From Desulfuromonadaceae bacterium (GTDB lineage Bacteria; Desulfobacterota; Desulfuromonadia; Geobacterales; Pseudopelobacteraceae), in NCBI GenBank assembly GCA_028712075.1, contig JAQTQX010000021.1:1-64000 (forward strand): DNA of 64,000 nucleotides, in the 5' to 3' direction. This document shows positions 18,303 through 27,798 of the stretch, in pieces; position 1 is the first letter of the stretch; each line of letters starts with the position of its first letter. A program made the position numbers and the translations under genes. The notes under the pieces were generated by a model that searched no databases, was not told the origin of the DNA, and saw nothing but the letters and a program-made list of their open reading frames with translations.

Positions 18303-19357
18303 TAGAACCGGAACAGGGAGAACAACCTTTTTTTACCATCGGGGTACCAACATTCAAACGGCACGAGCTCTTGAAGGAAACCCTCAATTCAGTCATTGCT
18401 CAGGGTTTTTCAAACTTCGAAGTTATTGTAGGAAACGATTACACTGCTGAAATTATGACCGGCGACATGATCGGGATATCCGATCCCCGTATCCGCTTCG
18501 TGAACCATTCCGTCAACCTCAAGGAAGTGGGGAACATGAATGCCCTTCTTGAGATGGCCACGGGACGCTACTTTACCTGGCTGTTTGACGATGATCTTTA
18601 TGAACCCGATTTCCTGCAGACCGCCCGCAATTGCTTGGAGGAATCCAGGTTCCCCCCGGTCCTGTTCCCTGCGTTCAAAATATTGAAGTACGATGAAGAA
18701 TTCCGGCCCGGTAAGGTCCGCCATACTTCTACTATTGAATTTACGGGCCGCGAGTTCCTTTGCTGGTATTCGGCCCGCAATCCGCAACTGGTCTCGACCG
18801 CCGGCCTGTTTGACACCACTGTACTAAGAAGCACCGTGGGGGGCTTCGAAGAGTTAAGCCCTTCGACCATTGGACTCTACAGCGAGTTTCACTTTCTGGT
18901 AAAATGTGCGATGCTCCACAGGATAGTCTACATTGACTCACCTTTCTACGTCTTCCGACGCCACGAAGGTTCCTGGACCGAGACCAACGTCGACATGGAA
19001 AATCACCTAATAGCCGCCCAGGCACTGGTGAAGAAATCCGCAGAGATACTGCGTCATCCATCGTTAGTCGAGGACTTCGCAGCAAATCTTTTCAAGATCT
19101 GCTGCACGCATATTCTCTTTTTCGCCTACAAGGCAGGACGTCTTGAGTACGCTCGCAAGGAATTCGGCATTGGAGCTGTTTCACGTGCCCTAATTATCCT
19201 CTGGAAAGAATCCCTGCATACCAGGGATTTGTACATAACTCTGTGCGGTGACAAGAGCTTCTGCACCTTTCTTGCGTTTCTCAATGAAATTTTTTATTGC
19301 AGTTACTTAATCATTCGCCATTTTGCCCACTATTTCTTCAAAAGTCTCAAGGAATAG
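18299..19357 (+). CDS. Family 2 glycosyltransferase
   Basis: 352 residues from a TTG start with GGAGGGGG upstream. The GT-A domain opens with FTIGVPTFKRHELLKETL and has GNDYTAE in place of the usual VDDGSTD. The metal motif is LFDDDLYEPDF near residue 97, and the WTETNVDMENH region follows. The C-terminal third is helical and may associate with the membrane. It begins the second half of the glycan cluster, followed by a methyltransferase and a deacetylase. Confidence 0.85.
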   Translation: MIEPEQGEQPFFTIGVPTFKRHELLKETLNSVIAQGFSNFEVIVGNDYTAEIMTGDMIGISDPRIRFVNHSVNLKEVGNMNALLEMATGRYFTWLFDDDLYEPDFLQTARNCLEESRFPPVLFPAFKILKYDEEFRPGKVRHTSTIEFTGREFLCWYSARNPQLVSTAGLFDTTVLRSTVGGFEELSPSTIGLYSEFHFLVKCAMLHRIVYIDSPFYVFRRHEGSWTETNVDMENHLIAAQALVKKSAEILRHPSLVEDFAANLFKICCTHILFFAYKAGRLEYARKEFGIGAVSRALIILWKESLHTRDLYITLCGDKSFCTFLAFLNEIFYCSYLIIRHFAHYFFKSLKE

Positions 19358-19421
19358 TTGACGAGCATCATGGCAATGCCCCGGTCGACTTTACGGGCGC
19401 TTCAGATCGGGAGTACCGGAT

Positions 19422-20114
19422 ATGTTCCCTCTAATCCATGAGATTGTTCACTATCTGACGCGAAAAAGGGTGTCAGTTCAATTTAACGACCTTTCGGTTG
19501 TGAAACCGGTAAGCTCTCTTATGGGCTGCGACCGGGGCACTCCCATTGACCGCTACTATATTGAAAATTTCCTTGAAAGCAAAGCTCAGCTGATACAGGG
19601 ACATGTTCTCGAAATTGAGACCAATTTGTACAGCCGCAAGTTCGGTGGGGATCGTGTTGAAAAATGCGAGGTTTTGCATGCAACCCCCGGCTATCGGCAT
19701 GCGACCATAACCGGCGACCTTACCGACCCTTCGACTTTGCCAGCAAATGCCTTCGACTGCTTCATTTGCACCCAAACCTTCAACTTTATCTTTGATCTCC
19801 AAAAAGCGGTTGCCTGCGGTTATCAACTACTGAAACCGGGGGGCGTGCTGTTAGCAACCGTTTCAGGGATAAGCCAGATCAGCAGATACGATATGGACAG
19901 GTGGGGTGATTACTGGCGTTTTACAACAGCATCTCTGGAAAAGCTTTTCAAACCTGTTTTCACAGGTGACCTGGAAATCAAATCCTTTGGCAATGTTCTT
20001 GCCGCAACGGCATTCCTGCAAGGCATCGTAGTTGAGGATCTGCCTGACCCGACCCTCCTTGACCAGACTGACCACGATTACCAGTTATTGATAACAATAG
20101 TCGCGCGAAAGTGA
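19422..20114 (+). CDS. Class I methyltransferase-like protein with divergent motif I
   Basis: 230 residues. The fold signs are present: GHVLEIETNLYSRKFGG where motif I is expected (about 62-78), a GDLTD strand near 105, FDCFICTQTFNFIFDL, and LLKPGGVLLATVSG. Motif I lacks the usual GxGxG and instead has an E-I-E-x3-Y-x3-FGG form. A related EIGDxxYxxxFG variant is known among methyltransferase-like proteins next to glycosyltransferases, so it may still bind SAM. It overlaps the next gene by four bases (GTGA). Confidence 0.75.
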   Translation: MFPLIHEIVHYLTRKRVSVQFNDLSVVKPVSSLMGCDRGTPIDRYYIENFLESKAQLIQGHVLEIETNLYSRKFGGDRVEKCEVLHATPGYRHATITGDLTDPSTLPANAFDCFICTQTFNFIFDLQKAVACGYQLLKPGGVLLATVSGISQISRYDMDRWGDYWRFTTASLEKLFKPVFTGDLEIKSFGNVLAATAFLQGIVVEDLPDPTLLDQTDHDYQLLITIVARK

Positions 20115-21094
20115 AGATGATGGCAGACTATTTGGGATCAGCCCGTAAATCGGTGCTATCTCCCCTGAAATACTTACTTAACTTGATCGATCCTCCAGTG
20201 ATCGTTCTTGTATATCATCGGGTTACTGAACTGAAATCCGACCCGGAAATGCTTGCCGTGACACCGGACAATTTCCGCAAACAGATGCGCTACCTGAAAG
20301 AGTCAGTTCCCCTGGTCAGGTTCGAAGAGGATTGGACAAAGGCACCAAAACCAGCCATAGCCATAACGTTCGATGACGGTTATGCCGATAATGTACTTGA
20401 GGCGCTGCCGATCCTTGAAGAAGTGGGAGTGCCTGCGACATTTTTTATCAGCACCGGGACAATCGGCACCTCTAACGAATTCTGGTGGCATGAGTTAGAG
20501 CGCATAATTCTGGAGCCGGAAAATCTGCCCGTCAGCTTCACCCTTTATGACAACCACTTCGGAAAAACCTGGTCAATTACCTCTGACAGAGAACGACAGG
20601 AACTTTACAACGGGATCGTACGCCTGATGAACGAGGTTGATGCCGTTCGCCGGGCTGACTGGTTAATACAACTGCACAGCTGGGCAGGCATTGAAAGCGC
20701 GTCTGCCACTCTCCACCGATCCATGACGATCGAAGAATTGCGGTTGCTGGCCGAAAACAGTCTGGTAACCATCGGCGCCCATACGGTGACGCATACCCGT
20801 CTTGCCAGCCTTTCAACAGAGGTACAGCGGGAGGAAATAGCCGCATCAAAACAAAAACTGGAAACATGGCTGGGACGTGAAGTCATGGTTTTCTCCTACC
20901 CCTTCGGCCGCCGCTGCGAATATACGAAGGAAAGTGTTGCCTTGTGCCGGGAAGCCGGTTTCGTAAAAGCCGCCGCCAACTTCCCCGGTCAGGTGCACCG
21001 CTGGACTGATCCCTATCAAATCCCTCGCCATCTGGTGCGTAACTGGCCGGTAGAGGTGTTCGCCGAAAAACTTCGGGGGTTCTGGACACGATGA
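20111..21094 (+). CDS. Polysaccharide deacetylase (NodB family)
   Basis: 327 residues from a GTG overlapping the previous stop; in-frame ATGs at 20117 and 20120 are alternatives. The NodB signatures are VYHRV (about 35), AITFDDGYADN with the metal/catalytic Asp pair (about 91-98), GAHTVTHTRL with the zinc histidines (about 222-229), and FSYPFGRR near 266. It should remove N- or O-acyl groups from a glycan. No signal peptide is seen, so it may act on a lipid-linked precursor in the cytoplasm. Four-base overlaps on both sides place it firmly in an operon. Confidence 0.9.
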   Translation: MKMMADYLGSARKSVLSPLKYLLNLIDPPVIVLVYHRVTELKSDPEMLAVTPDNFRKQMRYLKESVPLVRFEEDWTKAPKPAIAITFDDGYADNVLEALPILEEVGVPATFFISTGTIGTSNEFWWHELERIILEPENLPVSFTLYDNHFGKTWSITSDRERQELYNGIVRLMNEVDAVRRADWLIQLHSWAGIESASATLHRSMTIEELRLLAENSLVTIGAHTVTHTRLASLSTEVQREEIAASKQKLETWLGREVMVFSYPFGRRCEYTKESVALCREAGFVKAAANFPGQVHRWTDPYQIPRHLVRNWPVEVFAEKLRGFWTR

Positions 21095-22332
21095 AGGTCC
21101 TCTATCTGAATGGTGCCGATATCGAAGGGGGGGCCGCCAGAGCCGCAACCCGTCTGCTCACCGGTGTCCATGCATTGGGAGTCGACGCCCGTCTCTCCGT
21201 GCAGCGAAAATCCGGTGATAACCCACAGATTGACGGACCACCTTCACTAATCGGAAAGGCGTTCGGGCGGGCCCGCCCGACCATCGAGCAAATCATCTGC
21301 GGTATCACCCCGGGGAAAGTGAGTGGCCCTTTTTGCGCCGCCTATCTACCTGACAGGCTCTCAGAACTGGTGGCCGACACTACTCCCGATATCGTCCATC
21401 TCCACTGGGTGGCGCGGATGATGCGTCTGGAAACACTGCAGAACTTTAAATTACCGATAGTCTGGACAATGCACGATTCCTGGCCCTTTACCGGCGGCTG
21501 CTATCTGCCCGGTGATTGCACGCGTTACCGGGAATCGTGTGGAAAATGTCCACTGCTAAACTCTTCCAAAGAAGACGACCTCTCACGCCGAATTTGGCAA
21601 CGAAAGATGAAGGCTTGGCACGGTCTGAACTTGACATTTGTGGCGCCAAGTCATTGGATGGCCATGTGCGCCCGGTCAAGTTCGTTATTGCGCAATGCCC
21701 GCGTCGAGTTGATTCCCAATGCCATTGACGTGGCCTGTTTCCACCCCCAGGACAAACTGGCGGCGCGTGAGGCCCTGTCCCTCCCCACGGACAAGCGACT
21801 GGTCCTCTTCGGCGCCAAAAATTTCATAAAGGATCGCAACAAGGGTTTCCATCTGCTAGCTGAGGCAATGACCCAACAGGCCAACAGCAACTGGCGCAAC
21901 AGGATTGAGTTGGTCACCTTCGGCTCGACGGTCCCCTCTCCTCCACAAGCGATCGAGTTAAAAGTCCACAACCTTGGCTACCAGGGTGACGAAAAAATGC
22001 TTGCCCGGCTCTACTCAGCGGCTGATGTTTTCGCTTTGCCCTCGCTCAACGAAAGCCTCGGTTACACGGTTATGGAAGCAATGGCCTGCGGTACTCCGGC
22101 AGTGGCCTTTAACCAAGGAGGCGTGCCCGACCTGATCGACCATCGGCACAACGGCTATCTTGCCCGGCCGTATGAGACAGCTGATTTGGCGCGGGGAATT
22201 ATCTGGGTACTGGAAAATGAAGACCGCCGGCAAGAGCTCTCCAGCAAGGCGAGACAAAAAGTGGAACGTGAATTTGCCACAGATAGGGTTGCCGAACAAC
22301 ATACGGCGCTATACCGGAAAATATTGACATAA
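21091..22332 (+). CDS. Family 4 glycosyltransferase
   Basis: 413 residues, starting in a four-base overlap (ATGA) with the deacetylase. The N-terminal domain has ADIEGGAARAATRL, the glycine-rich acceptor loop, and DIVHLHWVARMM. The C-terminal GT-B domain has PNAIDVACFHP, LVLFGAKN, and the ALPSLNESLGYTVMEAMACG block with its Glu pair. A central cysteine-rich insert (CYLPGDCTRYRESCGKCPLL) is typical of the subset in which four cysteines could bind a metal. Confidence 0.9.
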   Translation: MKVLYLNGADIEGGAARAATRLLTGVHALGVDARLSVQRKSGDNPQIDGPPSLIGKAFGRARPTIEQIICGITPGKVSGPFCAAYLPDRLSELVADTTPDIVHLHWVARMMRLETLQNFKLPIVWTMHDSWPFTGGCYLPGDCTRYRESCGKCPLLNSSKEDDLSRRIWQRKMKAWHGLNLTFVAPSHWMAMCARSSSLLRNARVELIPNAIDVACFHPQDKLAAREALSLPTDKRLVLFGAKNFIKDRNKGFHLLAEAMTQQANSNWRNRIELVTFGSTVPSPPQAIELKVHNLGYQGDEKMLARLYSAADVFALPSLNESLGYTVMEAMACGTPAVAFNQGGVPDLIDHRHNGYLARPYETADLARGIIWVLENEDRRQELSSKARQKVEREFATDRVAEQHTALYRKILT

Positions 22333-22341
22333 GGTAGGACA

Positions 22342-23676
22342 ATGCTCTCACCCTGGACCAAATACCTTCCAGCCTTTATCAGACGCAAGCTCGAAGATGA
22401 CGTCCATTTGAAGGATGTCGTCAAAAATACCGGCTGGATGATGGGCGACAAGGTCGTGCGCATGGGCATCGGTCTCCTGGTTGGGGTCTGGCTGGCCCGC
22501 TACCTTGGGCCAGCCTTGTATGGCGAATTCAGCTACGCCCTGGCCTTTGCCCTGCTTTTTTCCCCCGTAGCCATGCTCGGCATGGACGAGATCGTCATCC
22601 GTAAACTGGTGCATGACACCACTAAAAGCGAAGAAATACTCGGCACCGTTTTCTTTCTCATGCTGATGGGGGGAGTTGCCGTCTTCATCCTGGCGGTCGG
22701 AGCCATTTTTCTGGTCCGTCCGGACGACACGCTGATGCACTGGCTGGTGGCGATTATAATGGCCGGCACAGTTCTGCAGGCGTTTCTGGCTATCGAATTC
22801 TGGTTCGAATCGCAACTCCAATGGAAATTCACCGTCTACGCCAAGCTCACGGCCTTCCTTTTCATCAACATCATCAAGATAATCCTGATTCTGACTAAAG
22901 CGTCGCTATTGGCCTTCGCCTGGGCCGGCTTGTCCGAAATCTTTCTTGCCTGTGTCGGACTGATCATCACCTACCGGGCCAAAGGATACTCCCTCGCAAG
23001 GTGGAGTATCAGCGGGTCTCTTGCCAGGGAGCTGTTAACGGATAGCTGGCCGGTAATTTTTTCCGTATTTCTTACCTCCGTCTATCTGAAAATCGATCAG
23101 GTAATGATCGGCAACATGACCGGCAATGTAGGGCTAGGCCTTTATTCCGCTGCGGTACGCCTTACCGAGGCATGGAATTTCATCCCGATGGCGATCTGTT
23201 CTTCTGTCTTCCCGGCCATAGTCGCCGCGGCTAAAAAGGATGAGCTGCTTTTTTTGGATCGGATGCAGAAACTTTACAACCTGATGGTCTTAATCGCCTA
23301 TGTCATCTCTATTCCGGTAACCTTGTTTGCAGACAAAATTGTGAATTTTCTATTCAGCAGTTCATATAAAGGCTCTGGGTCACTCCTGGCAGTACTCATC
23401 TGGTCACTGACCTTTACGAATCTTACGGCGGCCCGGAACATTCTGGTCCTCACCAAAAGCTGGCTCCGTATCAACCTTGTTTCCACCCTGCTTGGCTGCC
23501 TTCTTAATATTGCCTTGAACTATGCTTTGATTCCGACATATGGGGCCATGGGGGCGACTGTTGCGTCTCTGATCTCCTACTGGTTTGCCGTTCATGGGAC
23601 CTGCTTCATATTCAAACCTCTCCGAAACGCAGGATGGATGATAACCAAAGCGCTGATATACCCAAAAATCTGGTAA
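22342..23676 (+). CDS. Wzx-type polysaccharide flippase, copy 2
   Basis: 444 residues, the paralog of the flippase at 9121 with the same length and the same N- and C-terminal signatures (TKYLPAFIRRKLE; IYPKIW). Twelve to fourteen membrane segments are visible, with the conserved KIDQVMIGNM segment in the middle. Unlike copy 1 it has a good ribosome site (AAGGTAGG). Having two flippases at the ends of one glycan region suggests two different repeat units or a duplicated cluster. Confidence 0.9.
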   Translation: MLSPWTKYLPAFIRRKLEDDVHLKDVVKNTGWMMGDKVVRMGIGLLVGVWLARYLGPALYGEFSYALAFALLFSPVAMLGMDEIVIRKLVHDTTKSEEILGTVFFLMLMGGVAVFILAVGAIFLVRPDDTLMHWLVAIIMAGTVLQAFLAIEFWFESQLQWKFTVYAKLTAFLFINIIKIILILTKASLLAFAWAGLSEIFLACVGLIITYRAKGYSLARWSISGSLARELLTDSWPVIFSVFLTSVYLKIDQVMIGNMTGNVGLGLYSAAVRLTEAWNFIPMAICSSVFPAIVAAAKKDELLFLDRMQKLYNLMVLIAYVISIPVTLFADKIVNFLFSSSYKGSGSLLAVLIWSLTFTNLTAARNILVLTKSWLRINLVSTLLGCLLNIALNYALIPTYGAMGATVASLISYWFAVHGTCFIFKPLRNAGWMITKALIYPKIW

Positions 23677-23776
23677 ACTTTCATGTTTTCAGGTAAAAGC
23701 AGTCAGGCTGGGTGCAGGACGAAACAGCATGATTGATCGATTCAACGAAGCCTTATAATTCAGGGATTACCACTAA

Positions 23777-24499
23777 ATGACAGAATTGTTCATCGCGGAA
23801 GAGCACAGCCAGCTCTACGAGTTATGGCTCGAAAGAGGTTACCGTGGCCTGGCGGTCTGTCATATAGACTTTCATTGTGACATGCGCGGTCTGTTAATAG
23901 ATCGCCGCTTGGGCAAAGCCTGCTTTGTTGATCAGCATATTCCCTATGTTCATCTCCTCGATTCCGGTAGCTATCTCTCCCATGCCATAATGAATGGTAC
24001 CGTCACGAGCTTGCGCTGGGTTCATGACGAATTCGGGGGACGCAAACACGATTATCGACACTGTGTAAAATTCGAAACTGATTTCAGTGCTCTCCCTTAT
24101 CGCCTATTCGGCAATAATAAATGCGTACCGGTAAACTTCACTGAACAATCATTCGACGATTGGGGCGGACCTCAACCTGGCGAATTTCTCGATATAGATT
24201 GGGACGGCATCGCGTTTGCTGGATATGATGAACAGCACATCCGCCGATTGATGGCGGAGGTATTAGCTCGCGATTTTGCCCCTAGCTGTATATTTCTGGC
24301 CCGTTCTCCCGATTATTGCCACCACGATCGACAACTTTATGAGGAGTTTATCGGTGGATTGGAAGCTAAATTCAATATACGTGCTACTCGCTTGCCATCG
24401 GTTGAAACAATTGCCCCAGTGAGGTCTACGTTTTGGAAACTGTACGGAATAGTTGATCAGTTTGTACTGAAACGTTTGCACCGGCTCAATCTCTTTTGA
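23777..24499 (+). CDS. UPF0489-like protein
   Basis: 240 residues. The motif VCHIDFHCDMRG near residue 30 and the later FLDIDWDGI near residue 137 match the HxDxHxD / DxDxD pattern of UPF0489-type proteins, which I understand to be related in fold to arginase-like metal hydrolases. The pattern suggests a metal-binding hydrolase, but no substrate can be stated. The following YkgJ-type gene lies immediately downstream. The ribosome site before this ATG is weak. Confidence 0.6.
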   Translation: MTELFIAEEHSQLYELWLERGYRGLAVCHIDFHCDMRGLLIDRRLGKACFVDQHIPYVHLLDSGSYLSHAIMNGTVTSLRWVHDEFGGRKHDYRHCVKFETDFSALPYRLFGNNKCVPVNFTEQSFDDWGGPQPGEFLDIDWDGIAFAGYDEQHIRRLMAEVLARDFAPSCIFLARSPDYCHHDRQLYEEFIGGLEAKFNIRATRLPSVETIAPVRSTFWKLYGIVDQFVLKRLHRLNLF

Positions 24500-24516
24500 G
24501 CGGAAAAAGGATCAAC

Positions 24517-25014
24517 ATGAACGAATTCAGTAATAACCCGTGCGGCAACTGTACCACCAATTATGGTTGCTGTAGTCTCAAGGGAGCGTGCGGTCTGATG
24601 CTGACCAAAGAGGAATACGGGAAACACTTTAAAGGACACGCAGAAAAACTGGTAATCAGGGCATCAAGAAACTTCGTCATCGTTTCATCAAGGGACGGCC
24701 ACTTTTGCCCCCATCTGGACGCAAACGGCTGTGAAATTTATCATGACAGACCGATAGATTGTCGATTATTTCCATATATGATGAATCATGTATTCGAAAA
24801 TAAGTGGCAGGTGCGCATCGTTTTTCACGACAAATCCGATTGCCCAAAAAAAAATCAACTGATCCAGCCATCTGGCGAAGCAAAGGCCTTGGCGCGGGAA
24901 TTTGCCCAGGCCGTGTTCGGCAAGGACCGGCCAATAACAGTAACCTTCGAGAGAAGGAAAACGCTGGTTTCCCGTGCACGTAACCTTGTCGATAAAATGT
25001 TGGCAAGACTATAA
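24517..25014 (+). CDS. YkgJ-family cysteine cluster protein
   Basis: 165 residues from the ATG at 24517 (AAGG upstream); a TTG at 24496 would add seven residues. The N-terminus is dense in cysteine (CGNCTTNYGCCSLKGACG), followed by HFCPHLDANGCEIYHDRPIDC and RLFPYM, the pattern of the YkgJ (CxxCxxCC) family. Family members are thought to bind zinc or an Fe-S cluster; the function is unclear. The end overlaps the open frame of the next gene. Confidence 0.8.
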   Translation: MNEFSNNPCGNCTTNYGCCSLKGACGLMLTKEEYGKHFKGHAEKLVIRASRNFVIVSSRDGHFCPHLDANGCEIYHDRPIDCRLFPYMMNHVFENKWQVRIVFHDKSDCPKKNQLIQPSGEAKALAREFAQAVFGKDRPITVTFERRKTLVSRARNLVDKMLARL

Positions 25015-25051
25015 TGCCTTTCTTGTCCTGCGCAGAGGAAACTTCCTGACC

Positions 25052-25690
25052 ATGGTGTTCTCTGATACCATTACAAATGCCTTGGCTCTATTATTTAAGG
25101 GTGAATGGCGGGAATTCATCTTTAGGCTACGGGTTCGTCTGCAAAAAATAGATCTGTATAACAGCTGTCTAGACGAGCTGAACCTTCCAGAAGAAAATTG
25201 TCATGAATATGCCAACTCCGGCGGACTCAATCTCGAAAAAGTGCTCCGAACCCTTGAGATTAAACCGCAGGACTGCATCGTGGATTTCGGGTCAGGTAAG
25301 GGGGGCGCACTCATTACCTTCTCCCGCTTTCCCTTTGCCAAAATCACCGGCGTTGAGATAGCCCCTGAACTGGCGGCCATTGCACGAAGCAATTTTGACA
25401 AACTGAAGATCGAAAATGTTGATCTGACTGTTGGTGATGCTGCCCTTTTTACCGAATTGGATGATTACAATTATTTCTATTTTTTCAGTCCATTTCCCTT
25501 TTCGGTTATGCGCACTGTTGTTAAGAATATCAATGCCTCGTTGGCTAAAAGGCCAAGAAAAGCGATTATTCTTTATTTCAACCCGGAATATCACGATGCC
25601 GTTGTAGCAGAACCCTCTTTTGTCAAGATAAGAGATTTCGATCATCACGAACTCAGCTTTTATGTCTATTCCAACTATCCTGACCATTAA
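25052..25690 (+). CDS. Class I SAM-dependent methyltransferase
   Basis: About 212 residues from the ATG at 25052, preceded by GAGGAAA; the frame is open back to 24974 but that part overlaps the YkgJ gene. The SAM site is VDFGSGKGGALITFSRF, followed by ITGVEIAPELAAIARSNF and VGDAALF. The sequence FFSPFPFSVM takes the place of the motif IV region. The pattern resembles methyltransferases with a DOT1-like SAM loop. It closes the plus-strand cluster; a glycan or protein substrate is possible. Confidence 0.8.
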   Translation: MVFSDTITNALALLFKGEWREFIFRLRVRLQKIDLYNSCLDELNLPEENCHEYANSGGLNLEKVLRTLEIKPQDCIVDFGSGKGGALITFSRFPFAKITGVEIAPELAAIARSNFDKLKIENVDLTVGDAALFTELDDYNYFYFFSPFPFSVMRTVVKNINASLAKRPRKAIILYFNPEYHDAVVAEPSFVKIRDFDHHELSFYVYSNYPDH

Positions 25691-25842
25691 CCTCGGCCAC
25701 AAAAGTTATCGGCACGAATATTCGAACAGACTGCCGCCCTTTCAAGTGCCCCCGCTTGACAGGAGCGCCTGCAAACCTGTAAAACGCTTAAATATTTGGT
25801 TGTCGGCAGTATCTCGGCGTCTATAGAGAAATTAGGAGCAAA

Positions 25843-27798
25843 ATGAGAAAAAGGTTGATCCGACGTCTGTACTCTTTCCCGTTGCGGACGCACCTGCTGG
25901 CGATGGCATTCCTGCTGGCGCTGCCGGCCATTATGCTCATCATCCAGTCAGGTATAAACCAACGAAATGAGGCCATGCGAAAAGGCTTTGTTTCAGCTCG
26001 GAGGTTGACCAACGCCATCGCCCGAGAACAGCACAACCTGACCAGCAATGTTGAACAGCTACTGGCTGCGCTGGAACAAGTCCCCGAAATACAGAAACAT
26101 GACACAACAGTTACTAATGCCATTTTGGCAGCCATTCTCAAAAAAAACCCACAGTACATAAACATTATCATTGCCGACCGATTAGGGGATATCTGGGCCT
26201 CCGGCCTGCCGATGAAGTCAACTTTCTCCATCAAGAACAGATTCTCATTTCAACAGGCGGTCAAGACCAAACGGTTTTCTTCCGGGGATTTCGCTATCGG
26301 GAAATTATCCGGAGAACCGTCCATCGGGTTCAGTTACCCGATAATCGATGCCAAAGGTAACTTGCAGGGTGTCATAGCGGCAAGCTTCGATTTAGAACGG
26401 TTCAAAGACTTACTTCCCATCAACGGTCTACCTGAAGGATCATCTTTCAACATCATTGACAGGAATGGCATAATAGTTGTCAGGAACCTGAATCCTGAAA
26501 AATATGTCGGTACCAAACTAAGCGACGACAAATTCCTGCGCATGAAAAACGGTCCAGACAGGGCAACCTTTATGGCCGGAGATCTTACTGATGACCAGAG
26601 GATCGTCTCCTATTACAAAGAGAGGTTACAGGGAGAATCATCTCCCTATCTTTACATACGCACTGCTTTTCCACTTCAAGAAGTAGTGGCCAGTGCTCGT
26701 AAAGCTCTACTCATCAATATTGCCATCCTCTCTTCATTTCTATTGATCGCAGTGCTGACCGTTATATTCCTGGGCAATATTTTCTTCGTCAAACGGATCA
26801 AGCGATTACAGCTTGCGGCGCAACAGCTTGCCGAAGGAGATCTTCAGGTTCGTGCCAGCAATGACGGCGAAGGGGGGGAAATCGGGCGATTGGCTGAAGT
26901 CTTCGACGATATGGCACAGAAACTTTCCATACGCCAGGCAACCCTGATCAAGAGCGAACATGACCTCTACGAACTGAATCAGGAACTTACCAGTCGGGTG
27001 GATGAGGAAGCAGAACGTCGGATTACCCATGAGCGGTTACTGGCGCGGCATGCCCGTCTCGTAGCCATGGGTGAAATGATCGGAGCCATTGCCCACCAGT
27101 GGCGTCAACCGCTGGCCACACTTGGAGCTACGATCCAGAGTATCAGGATGGCCGGGGAACATAAATGCCTGGATGATGCCTTTCTGCAGAAAGCAGAAGA
27201 GGATGCACAAAAACAGCTTTACTACATGTCCGAAACCATCGAGGACTTTCGGAACTTTTTCACCCCCGAAAAAATAGCCGAGAAATTCGACGTTCGGGAC
27301 AAGGTCGAGGAGGTCATCACCCTGGTTTCGCCCCAGTTTGTCAATTCCGGAGTCAGTTTGCTGACCATCGACAATACCAAGGGGCGCGATCTGCAAATCG
27401 AAGGATACCAGAACGAATTCAAACAATCCCTTCTTAACCTGGTCAGCAACGCCTTCGACGCCATCATCGACAAGGCAGACCAAGGCGGTATCGCCCCGGT
27501 AGCGTCTGAAGTCAAAGGCACGGTGACCATCGTAACCGATGCCACGAAAGACGCTCTGGTCATCGAAGTAAGTGACAACGGCTGCGGCATACCTCCGGAG
27601 TACGCTGACATGGTATTCGACCCTTACTTTACCACCAAGTCCGGCAGCAAGGGGACGGGGATCGGGCTCTACATGACCAAGCTCATTATCGAGGAAAGTA
27701 TGGAGGGGCGCCTCAGTTTTACCAGCAGTGCAGCTGGAACCAGATTCAGAATCGAACTGGCTCGCAAAGATACCGGGGAAGAGGTAGTCAATGGCTGA
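25843..27798 (+). CDS. Cache-HAMP sensor histidine kinase
   Basis: 651 residues. TM1 is near residues 18-38, then a large periplasmic double-Cache-like domain (IADRLGDIWASG, GFSYPIIDAKGNLQGVIAA) to about 285, TM2 near 290-312, and a HAMP linker (RLQLAAQQLAEGDLQVRA). The phospho-accepting His is in GAIAHQWRQPLATLG near residue 417. The ATPase boxes N (NLVSNAFDAI), G1 (DNGCGIP) and G2 (GSKGTGIGLYM) are intact. A good ribosome site (TTAGGAGC) precedes it. It overlaps the NtrC-type regulator by eight bases, so they form a pair. It may sense a small organic ligand outside the cytoplasm. Confidence 0.93.
   Translation: MRKRLIRRLYSFPLRTHLLAMAFLLALPAIMLIIQSGINQRNEAMRKGFVSARRLTNAIAREQHNLTSNVEQLLAALEQVPEIQKHDTTVTNAILAAILKKNPQYINIIIADRLGDIWASGLPMKSTFSIKNRFSFQQAVKTKRFSSGDFAIGKLSGEPSIGFSYPIIDAKGNLQGVIAASFDLERFKDLLPINGLPEGSSFNIIDRNGIIVVRNLNPEKYVGTKLSDDKFLRMKNGPDRATFMAGDLTDDQRIVSYYKERLQGESSPYLYIRTAFPLQEVVASARKALLINIAILSSFLLIAVLTVIFLGNIFFVKRIKRLQLAAQQLAEGDLQVRASNDGEGGEIGRLAEVFDDMAQKLSIRQATLIKSEHDLYELNQELTSRVDEEAERRITHERLLARHARLVAMGEMIGAIAHQWRQPLATLGATIQSIRMAGEHKCLDDAFLQKAEEDAQKQLYYMSETIEDFRNFFTPEKIAEKFDVRDKVEEVITLVSPQFVNSGVSLLTIDNTKGRDLQIEGYQNEFKQSLLNLVSNAFDAIIDKADQGGIAPVASEVKGTVTIVTDATKDALVIEVSDNGCGIPPEYADMVFDPYFTTKSGSKGTGIGLYMTKLIIEESMEGRLSFTSSAAGTRFRIELARKDTGEEVVNG

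Noticed and set aside
22805-22825. GGTTCGAATC, like a tRNA T-arm
   Set aside because: It lies inside the second flippase gene and no cloverleaf can be built around it.
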